Of a stretch of 64,000 nt of DNA, positions 45,701 through 56,700 are shown piece after piece (position 1 is the stretch's first letter; each line of letters starts with the position of its first letter). The notes beneath the pieces are model-generated. The model made no database searches and was not told where the DNA came from. It worked only from the letters and a program-made list of their open reading frames with translations. Position numbers and translations under genes: made by a program. The stretch comes from Rhineura floridana. Its lineage: Eukaryota > Chordata > Lepidosauria > Squamata > Rhineuridae. The stretch covers positions 222,810,943 to 222,874,942 of the forward strand of contig NC_084482.1 of the NCBI RefSeq assembly GCF_030035675.1, read 5' to 3'.

Positions 45701-47715
45701 GAAGACTCTTCTCAGTTGCTAATGCTCTCCACTTTCATGCTGATTGGCTCCTAGAGATGTTTGTTGTTGTGAGAGAATGCATTAACAAAGATCTCATTCT
45801 TAATGCATGAGCAAAAAAGGGTGTACGTAGCTGCAACTATCATGAAGGGACTCTGCACTTCTGAATTTTCTACTAAACAACTGATAAATACCTATGTAAC
45901 TTTGTGTCTGGAGACTTCTTGTTAAGAATCACTTTCCATAACTGTAAGGAGGTGTGTCCACACGCATGCATCCCAGGCACCTAAATGAGGGGTGAGAGCA
46001 GCATAGGGACATAAGCAGATGTCTTATACCAGGGATTCCCAAACTTTTCTTCTATATAGACCACTTGAAAATTGCTGAGGGTCTGAAAGTATCTGAAAAT
46101 TTACTATGGGCATATGCAAGATAATTAACTCCCATTAGTGATAAGAGCAAGAATTTGGGCTGTGCGTATGATATTGTAATTTAAAGGTTTAATTTTAACC
46201 AGTTAACCAGGGCAAGGTTCTAGAGCGTGTGGTCGCTCGCCAACTCCAGGCTCTCTTGGATGAAACTGATTATCTAGACCCATTTCAATCGGGCTTTCGG
46301 CCGGGGTTTGGTACAAAAACGGCCTTGGTCGCCCTGTATGATGACCTCTGTCGGGAGAAAGACAGAGGGAGTGTAACTCTGTTGGTTCTCCTTGATCTCT
46401 CAGCGGCGTTTGATACCATCGACCATGGTATCATTCTGGAGCGACTTACGGATTTAGGAGTGGGAGGCACTGCTTGGCGGTGGCTCTGCTCCTATCTCGG
46501 GAATCGTCTCCAGAAGGTGATGCTGGGGGAACATTACTCAAGTCCCTGGGTACTCCAATATGGGGTCCCGCAGGGTTCAGTTCTGTCCCCCATGCTTTTT
46601 AATATCTATATGAAGCCGCTGGGTGAGGTCATCAGGAGTTTTGGAGTGCGTTTCCAGCAATATGCTGATGATACGCAGCTCTACTACTCCTTTTCATCTT
46701 CGTCAGGTGAGGCTGTTGATGTACTAGACCGCTGCCTGGCCGCAATAATGGGCTGGATGAGAGCTAATAAACTGAAACTCAATCCTAACAAGACTGAGAT
46801 GCTGTTGGTAGGAGGACCCTCTGCCCAGATGGTTGACGTTCGACCTGTCCTAGATGGGGTTACACTCCCCCTAAAGGAACAGGTACATAGTTTGGGGGTC
46901 TTATTAGATCCGCTCCTGTCACTTGAGGCTCAGGTAGCCTCGGTGGCACGGAATGCATTCTACCAGCTCCGGCTGGTAGCCCAACTACGACCCTATCTGA
47001 GCAAGGAGCATCTTGCCTCAGTTATCCATGCTATGGTAACCTCTAAATTGGACTACTGTAATGCACTCTACGTGGGGCTACTTATGAAGACGGTTCAGAA
47101 ACTTCAGCTAGTGCAAAATGCTGTGGCCAGAGTTCTCACTGGGACAAAGAAATTTGACCATATAACACCTGTCCTGGTGCAGCTGCACTGGCTACCGATA
47201 TGTTTCCGGGCCAGATTCAAAGTGTTGGTTCTTACCTATAAAGCCCTAAACGGCATCGGACCGCAATACCTGATGGAGCGCCTCTCTCGCTATGTACCTA
47301 CCCGTTCACTACGCTCGACGTCGAAGGCCCTTCTCCGGGTCCCAACTCATAAAGAGGCCCGGAGATCAACAACTAGATCTAGGGCCTTCTCGGTGGTGGC
47401 CCCCGAACTATGGAATGCCCTCCCAGACGAGATACGCCTGGCGCCTTCTCTGTTATCTTTTTGGCGCCAGGTAAAAACTTACCTTTTCGCCCAGGCTTTT
47501 TAAATTTTTTAAATTTTGTAAATTTTTAAATATTTTAATTTAACATTTTAAACTTAATATGATCTTAATTTAAATCTCAATGGCAATTTATTAATGTTTT
47601 ATAATTGTACTATATATATATATATATTTCCACACTTGCTCATATTTTAATTGTGATTTTATTTGTTGTACACCGCCCTGAGAGCTTTCTGCTATAGGGC
47701 GGTCTAGAAATGTAA

Positions 47716-47747
<32 letters not shown>

Positions 47748-50700
47748 ATTTTGCTAGTTGTTTATGTCACTACTGTTGCCATTACATTCAGTGATATACG
47801 GGAATTACGATTTATGAGTAACATTAGTACAAAAAACATTACTAAGGATTCTGTATGGTCTGGTATGGGAGGAGGTCCATGGGGGTGACACCATGAGTTA
47901 CCGCACCAGGTGACACCAACCGTAGTGATGCCACTGACTGCACCTGTCTAATATTTAAGGGGAGGGAATTCCAAAGTGTAGGTGCTACTATACTAAAGAC
48001 CCACTTCCTATGTTGTGTGGAATGATAAGATGGTATCTGCAGGAGGCCCTCACCGGCAGAGACTAGTGATCAACTGGGTATGTAAGGGGTAATACGATCT
48101 TTCAGGTATCCTGGTCCCAAGCTGCATAGGGCTTTGTATACCAAAACCGGAACCTTGAACTTGGCCAGGTATCTAATGGACAGCCAGTGGAATTCTTTCA
48201 TCAGCAAGATGACATGTTTGCCATACCCTGCCTGAGTGAGCAGTCATGTTGCTGCATTTTGCACCAGCTGCAGCTTCCAGACCAACCTCAAAGGAAGTCC
48301 CACGTAGAGCACATTACAGTAATCCAGCCTGGATGTTACCAGCGCATGGACAGCAGTGGTCAGGCTATCCTGCTCCATAAATGGTCACAGCTGTTTTACC
48401 AGCCAAAGCTAGTAAAAGGCACTCCTAGCCACTGAGGACACCTGGGCCACCAGAGACCCAGGACTACGCACCTGCTCCTTCAGAGGGAGTAAGACTCGAC
48501 TTAAAGCAGGCAACTGACCAATTATCCAAATTCAGGAACCACCAACCACCAACCACCAACCCACAGCACCTCCATTGATTCAGATTCATTTTTTTGGCCC
48601 TCAACCAGCCCACCACCAAGTCCAGGCACCAGTCCAGGGCTTGCATTCCCTGCATACACGGCTGCTCCTAGTTGCACTCAGCAGCTATCAGGCCACGCCT
48701 CTTCAAATCAAGCGTTCCCCAGAATTGAATGAACATTTTGAACTTTTTGTCTGCTATTGTTCTTTGAAATGGTGTGTATGCCTAATTCCATTTCTAGAAT
48801 GATCATTTGCCTTAATTGTGTTTTTAAAAAGGTAATGACTATTCATTTGTGAACAACACTATTGTGTCCCCCTCATGCCTTTACGTGAGGATTGGCTGTT
48901 GAACTTGTGGATTTGGATTTGGATCAGATTCTAGCATAACTTCTGGAAATTAAATCCAGAGCTTTACATTGTCTGTAAAGCATGACTAAAACCAAAATTG
49001 AATCTCATATATTTAATGAATGTAGGATAGTGATGCAATATGTATATTTTTGCAGGAAAGCATTAACAGAATTCTGGCCAACCCTCTACTTCTTGTTTGC
49101 CATTCAGGATATCAACAAGAATCCCAGGCTGTTTCCCAACAGCACGCTGGGCTACAGCACCCATGAGAACTTTTTTAACAAAAGGGTGACATACAATGCC
49201 TTGCTAGCCCTTCTGTCTACTGGGGAGGTGAAGGTTCCAAACTACAACTGTGGAAGATGGAATAATTTACTGGCAGTTCTTGAAGGATCTAACTCCCAAA
49301 ACTCCATCCAGAGTTCAAGCTTGTTGGGAATCTATAAAATCCCTCAGGTAGGAATGGGGAAGGAGTGGGGCATTTCCTGAATGATCCTATTTCCACTTTG
49401 CAATCTCTTCAGAGAATTCAAAAAGTGAGTGGAGTGGATGTTGAGTGAGACTGGAGACCGATAATAATGTTTGAAACAATATTGCATCTGATTTCATAGA
49501 GGTTTTGCTACTCATAAGAACATAAGAAGAGCCTGCTGGATCAGGCCAGTGGCCCATCTAGTCCAGCATCCTGTTCTCACAGTGGCCAACCAGGTGCCTG
49601 GGGGAAGCCCGCAAGCAGGACCCGAGTGCAAGAACACTCTCCCCTCCTGAGGCTTCCGGCAACTGGTTTTCAGAAGCATGCTGCCTCTGACTAGGGTGGC
49701 ACAGCACAGCCATCATGGCTAGTAGCCATTGATAGCCCTGTCCTCCATGAATTTGTCTAATCTTCTTTTAAAGCCATCCAAGCTGGTGGCCATTACTGCA
49801 TCTTGTGGGAGCAAATTCCATAGTTTAACTATGCGCTGAGTAAAGAAGTACTTCCTTTTGTCTGTCCTGAATCTTCCAACATTCAGCTTCTTTGAATGTC
49901 CACGAGTTCTATAATAATAATAATAATAAAATTTTATTTCTGGGTCGCCTATCTGGCCGGGTCAGCGGGCACTCTAGGCGACGTACAATTTAAAATTAAA
50001 CACAGCAATAAAATACAACATAGAAACCAAAACTTCAATCTAAAATTAATCTAAAAGCATCCACAGCTGTAGCTAGATAGAATTAATCTACTCCCGGGAT
50101 CTTGTAGGCCTGCCTGAATAGCCAGGTCTTCAAGGCTCGACGAAAACTTGGCAGGGAGGGGGCATTGCGGAGATCATAGGGCAAAGAATTCCAGAGGGTG
50201 GGGGCCACAATCGAGAAAGCCCTCTCTCTGGTCCGCACCAGCCTAGCTGTTTTAACTGGTGGGACCGAGAGAAGGTCTTGAGTGGCCGATCTCGTTAGGC
50301 GGCATATTTGGTGATGTTGGAGGCGCTCCTTTAGATAAACTGGGCCGAAACCGTATAGGGCTTTAAAGGTTAATACCAACACCTTGAATTGGGCCGGGTA
50401 GACAACTGGTAACCAGTGTAGATCTTCTAACACCGGAGTGATATGATCACAGCGGCAGCTGTTCTTAATCAACTGTGCCGCTGCATTCTGTACCAGCTGT
50501 AATTTCCGGACCGTTTTCAAGGGTAACCTAACGTAGAGCGCATTACAGTAGTCTAAGTGAGAGGAGACCAGGGCATTTACCACTTGTGGGAGAAGATGGA
50601 CAGGAAGGTAGGGTCACATCCTCTGTATTAGATGTAATTGATACCAAGCTGCCCGGCTCACTGCCAAAACCTGAGCCTCCATGGACAGCTGGGAGTCAAG

Positions 50701-53700
50701 GATGACCCCGAGGCTACGGACCTGATCTTTCAGGGGCAATTTCACCCCATTAAGCACCAGGTCTACATCTCCTAACCTTCCCTTATCACCCGCGAACAGC
50801 ACCTCGGTCTTGTCAGGGTTTAGTTTCCGCCTATTGCCTCTCATCCATTCGCTTACGGACTCCAGGCACTTGGAAATGGTATCCACAGCCAACTCTGGTG
50901 AGGACTTGAACGAGAGATAGAGCTGGGTGTCATCTGCATATTGGTGACACCGCAGCCCAAATCTCCTGATGATGGCTCCCAGTGGCTTTACATAGATGTT
51001 AAATAGCATGGGGGAGAAGATAGAACCCTGTGGCACACCACAATTGAGAGGCCAAGGGTCTGACACCTCATCCCCCAATGCTACCCATTGATGCCTGTCC
51101 AAGAGATAGGAACGGAACCACCGTAGAACAGTGCCCCCTATTCCCATTCCCTCCAGGCGATCCAAGAGGATACCGAGGTCGACGGTATCGAAAGCCGCTG
51201 AGAGATCCAGGAGGATGAGGTAGTATGTATTACGAGAGAGAGAGAAGAACTTTTCTCTATCCACTTTCTCAAGGTCATGCATAATTTTATACACTTCTAT
51301 CATGTCTCCTCTGACCCGCCTTTTCTCTAAACTAAAAAGCCCCAAATGCTGCAACCTTTCCTCATAAGGGAGTCGCTCCATCCCCTTGATCATTCTGGTT
51401 GCCCTCTTCTGAGCCTTTTCCAACTCTATAATATCCTTTTTGAGATGAGGTGACCAGAACGGTACACAGTATTCCAAATGCGGCCGCACCATAGATTTAT
51501 ACAACAGCATGGAATTTGCCTTTCTCACAGCTGCCACACACTGGGTCGACATTTTCATCGTGCTGTCCACTACAACCCCGAGGTCTCTCTCCTGGTCAGT
51601 CACCATCAGTTCAGAACCCATGAGTGTATATGTGAAATTAAGATATAATTTTACACTTGTTTATATTGCATTTGCCAATTTTCTCCATTTCACTCAGTTT
51701 GGAGAGGTCTTTTTGGAGTTCTTCACAATCCCTTTTTGTTTTAACAACCCTGAACAATTTAGTATCATCAGAAACTTGGCCACTTGACTGCTCACTCCAA
51801 ATTCTAGGTCATTAATGAACAAGTTGAAGAGTACAGATCCCTATACCGATCCTTGAGGGACTCCACTTTCTACAGCCCTCCATTGGGAGAACTGTCCATT
51901 TATTCCTACTCTCTGCTTATTAAGCAATTCCTTATCCATAACAGGACCTCTTCTCTTTTTCCATGACTGCTAAGCTTCCTCAGAAGTCTTTGGTGAGGTA
52001 CCTTGTCAAAAGCTTTTTGAAAGTCTAAGTACACTATGTCCACTGGATCACCTCTATCTATATGCTTGTTGACACTCTCAAAGAATTCTAATAGGTTACT
52101 GAGACAGGATTTTCCCTTGCAGAAGCCATACTAGCACTGCTTCAGCAAGGCTTGTTCAGCTAATCTAGCTGTAATAATACTTTCAACCAGTTTTCCAGGG
52201 ACAGAAGCTAACTGGCCTGTAATTTCCGGGATCCCCTCTGGATCCCTTTTTGAATATTAGCATTACATTTGCCACTTTCCAGTCCTCAGGCACAGAGGAG
52301 GACCTGAGGGACAAGTTACATATTTTAGTTAGCAGATCAGCAATTTCACATTTGTGTTCTTTGAGAACTCTCAGGTGGATGCCATCTGGGCCCGGTGATT
52401 TGTCAGTTTTTATATTGTCTATTAAGCCTAGAACTCTCGTTACCACTATTTGTCGCAGTTCCTCAGAATCCCTTCCTGCAAATGTTAGTTCAGGTTCAAA
52501 ATTCATTAGCTTCTCTGCAATCTCCTTATCGTTCTTTAGTACACCTTGACTCCCTTATCATCCAAGGGTCCAATCGCCTCCCTAGATGGTCTCCTGCTTT
52601 GAATGTATTTATAGAATTTTTTGTTGTTGGTTTTTATGTTCTTAGCAATGTGCTCCTCAAATTCTTTTTTAGCATCTCTTATTGTCTTCTTGTATTTCTT
52701 TTGCCAGAGTTCGTGTTCTTTTTTATTTTCTTCATTCGGACAAGGCTTCCATTTTCTGAAGGAAGACTTTTTGCCTCTAAGAACTTCCTTGATTTTGCTC
52801 GTTAACCATGCTGGCATCTTCTTGGCCCTGGCGGTACCTTTTCTAATCTGCAGTATGCACTCCAGTTGAGCTTCTAGTATAATGTTTTTAAACAACTTCC
52901 AAACATTTTTGAGTGATGTGACCCTCTGGACTTTGTTTTTCAGCTTTCTTTTTACCAATCCCCTCATTTTTGTGAAGTTTCCTCTTTTGAAGTCAAATGT
53001 GACCGTGTTGGATTTTCTTGGCAATTGGCCAGTTACATGTATGTTTAATTTAATAACACTACGGTCACTGCTCCCAATCAGTTCAACAATGCTTACATCT
53101 CACACCAGGTCCCGGTCCCCACTGAGGATTAAATCTAGGGTTGCCATCCCTCTGGCCAGTTCCATGACCAACTGTTCTAGGGCATAATCTTTTAGAATAT
53201 CTAGAAATTTTGCTTCTTTGTCGTGGCTGGAACACATATGCGGCCATTCCGGGTAGTTGAAGTCACCCATTACTACCACATTTCCTAGTTTGGGTGCTTC
53301 CTCAATTTCATACCTCATCTCAAGGTCTCCTTGAACATTTTGATCAAGGGGATGATAGATCGTTCACAGTATTAAATCACCCCTGGGGCATGGTATCACA
53401 CCCACAACAATTCTGTGGAGGAGTCTGCCTCTTTTGGGGTTTCAAGCTTGCTGGATGCAGTGCCTTCTTTCACATATAGAGTGACACCGCCACCAATACG
53501 TCCTTCCCTGTCTTTCTGATATAGTTATATCCAGGGATAACCATATCCCACTGATTTTCTCCATTCCACCAGGTCTCCACTATGCTCACTATATCAATGC
53601 TCTTCTCTAAGACCAAGCACTCCAGTTCTCCATTATTATTTAATGAATAAAAAAGAGAGAGATGGACACTGAGGGCCACTAACCAACAAAGTCTTAATTT

Positions 53701-56700
53701 TAAGCAGCAGAACAGGAGATCAGGAATGGCCACATGGGTTGCCCTGCTCTGCCCTTCCTGCCCTTTGTGTCAAAGGTGGTTTCTAAGCACTCTTCCTCTC
53801 TTTTTCTCTATTACATCCACACCATATATGTAAAGCACATTTCATACACATGGCTTCCCCAAAAGGAATAATGGGAACTGTAGTTTACCCCCCACAGTTC
53901 CCAGCATCCTTAACAAACTACAGTTCCCAGGATATTTGGGGAGAGCATAGGAAGCATGCACTTTAAATGTATGGTGTGGATGTGATCTCTCTCACTCTGT
54001 GAGTGTGTGTAGAATAGTAGAATACAGAGTTTGAAGGGGCCTATAAAGTCATCAAGTCCAACCCCCTGCTCAATGCAGGAATCGAAATCAAAGCAAATAA
54101 AATATTAAAGATCAGTGTGGGTTCCTAAAATCTGAGTGCTATAAAGCTTAAGCCCCAATCCTTAAAATTTGGGAGAAGAATCTTGGCTCTAGGTCCAAGG
54201 GTAGTTAGACTGTCTACTTCCGGACTCATCCTTGGCAGCACATTAGTGAATAGTCTAGTGAATTCTGTCCAGGTCACCCTTAGCTCCAGCTTTGAGACAT
54301 TGAGCCTATGATCTGAGACGTCCCCAAGAAGGGCTTCTGTCTCCACCATCTGGCCTTGCAGTTTTGGTGGACAGGTCTGAGGAACAGCCCTTCACCTTAC
54401 AGAAGGTACCTCAAGGTTCTCACCAATTTGTCCATTCACCCCATTTTCCTAACCCTGCAATGACCCTGCAGGAACAATCTATTAGCATACACCAACAACC
54501 AATTCACAATCCAGTATGATACAGGCAAAAAGCGTCCCTGGTCAAAACAACAAATTCCTGTGAGCCCTCCTAGTGGCAACCAGGCAAGCCCACACTGAAA
54601 AATAATGGGTGGGACAGTGTGTGTTGGCAATGAGCAGGATAAAGGGTGGGATGCAAGAGGCAGCCAATCAGGCATCTCTGCACATCACCCACAGCAGACT
54701 AAATATCTGCACCCAGCAGCAGGGGTCATGCCCCATCCAAGTAGGAGCCAGGTGCAAAAAGGGAAAGCTCTTGAGATAAAGCAGTGACTGATCTTACTGG
54801 TCAGGGGAAGTGTAGGCAAAATGATTTGTTTTTACAAGGAAAACATTTGGGTTTTGATCTGAAAGAAAAAATGGACTGCCATCTGAAACAAAACAAGGCA
54901 TCATTGTTCCCTTTCTTGCCAGGTCAGTTATGCTTCTGTTTCTCCTGTTCTGAGCGATAAGACCCAGTTCCCTTTTTTCTACCGGATGGTCCCCAGAGAA
55001 GATGCCCAGTACCCAGGGATTGTCAAGCTGCTCCTGCACTTCGGGTGGACGTTCATTGGTCTCCTTGCTATGGACACTGAGAATGGAGAGAGGTTCATGA
55101 AGACCTTGACACCTCTGCTCCTCAGGAGTGGCATTTGTGTTGCCATCTCAGAAAGCATCCCACAAGCGCATACGGATGTAGTAAAGATCAATGTTCATCC
55201 ATTCAAAAAGTGGGCACAAGTCCATGTATTTGTTTACTATGTAGAGAATAGTTATCCTGCACTGGGAATGTTCATTCTAGAACAAATATTTTACCTAATC
55301 ACAAAACCCATTGAAAGGAAAGTCTTGATCACAACAGCTATGTGGGACATCTCCTCAAACTTAATGTATGATTTCTTATCTTTCCAACACATCCATGGCA
55401 TTTTTTCCTTCTTTATTGAGAAAAATAAGAGGACAAAATATGATTTTCTACCCTTTGTGGATGCATTCACACATATTGGAATGAAAGCTTTTGATTGCTC
55501 ATATTCAAAGCATGCATTGTCGGTGAAAGGCTGGACAAGATGCAGACAGAGAGAGAATCTGGAGATGTTATCCCAAGATGATGTAGAAATAGTCCTCTCT
55601 GTAGACTACTACAAGATTTACAACACTGTCCAAGCCGTGGCACGGGCCTTAGATGTCGCTTATTCATCTGGACCTAAATGGAGGGGGAAGGACAGGCTGA
55701 AAGTTCAAAGGTTACAGCCATGGGAGGTATTTCCTTTGCTATCACAGACGTCTCTGCTGAATGTGACAATTGAGTGTACAATTCCAGAAACATTATCTTG
55801 GAATTAGAATCTGAGAAAATGTGGAAGGTAGTGGGGAGGTGAAATTTTGCAAACCCAGTCGTGAAACTGCTAGCTGTTCTCTCTTTATGCCCTTTTACAT
55901 TGGCCTTAGAGGACAAAGCCCCCATCACTGGACTAACCCCTTCTTTTGCCTACAGTGGCCCATTTGGAGGAAACCTTTTAGGCAGAGGAGATGGCATTGC
56001 ACAGGCTGTCTCTAAGACATGTCTCCTGATGAAGGTCTGACTTTGGCACCTATCTAGCTGCACTGTGGAATATTTCTCCCTCCTCCAGGCTGAATACAGC
56101 TTACCTTTGAGTAGACATAGTTAAGATCACACTGCACTATGACATGTAATTTTTATAGGATTGCAATGCACATTACTCATAACAGACAATTTGCTGCCCT
56201 TTAAAAATGCCAAAAATGTCCTATGTGAAGTGACTATCTGAGAGAAAGTCCAGGACAGCTTTGTTTATATATGTTTCCAAACCTCTAAAGCAGACAAAGG
56301 GCATTCAGGAATGAATGTTTACTATTATATGACTATGGCTTTGACAGCAAGATTATTATGGAATACTGATAATGGAAGATTGGATATTGAAATTACTGGA
56401 CTTAACAAGACTACTGAAGATGGAAGATGGAACTAATAGAGATAATAGAACAATGGCTACTGAAATTACTGAACCTAACAGATTCTGATGTGATGGATTA
56501 ATTGAAATGTTTATTTTGACTATGGTTATGACAATAAGATTATCATAATTAGTAATGAGATGGATTAATCGATATGCTTATCTGCAAAAAAAAATTGATA
56601 GATATATTTCTTAAAGAATTGAAACCTCTCTTTGACTTTTTGTGGAAAGAATAAAGTAATGTTTATGAGATTTGATGATTAAGTAAGATAACTACTGGAG

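Larger units (their letters stand above)
43229..47936 (+). mobile_element. Non-autonomous hAT element, second copy, with 8-bp TSD
   Basis: Begins CAGTGGTGTCACTAGGG and ends with the complement of CAGTGGCATCACTACGG. It is flanked by exact ACTGCACC (43221-43228, 47937-47944). The interior is collinear with the copy at 3537 over kilobases, including the same internal L2 tail, but it lacks the two L2 insertions of that copy and has its own at 46199-47750. No transposase recognised. Confidence 0.92.
42943..48700 (-). mobile_element. L2-type LINE (minus) split by a hAT element
   Basis: The 3' end lies at 42943-43228 (ATT-rich tail, CCACCCTTCTTTCCAGTAGG, GGTCTTCGGTACG). The older RT part is at 47945-48700, where the minus strand gives [19 protein letters not shown] and LQLVxNAA-like relics. 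The hAT at 43229-47936 inserted between. Degraded and older than the open L2 copies. Confidence 0.75.

Noticed and set aside
50614-51621. 335-aa frame joining a CR1 C-terminal block to an L2 reverse transcriptase
   Set aside because: Chance in-frame fusion where an L2 inserted into a CR1 on the same strand, not a new chimeric gene.
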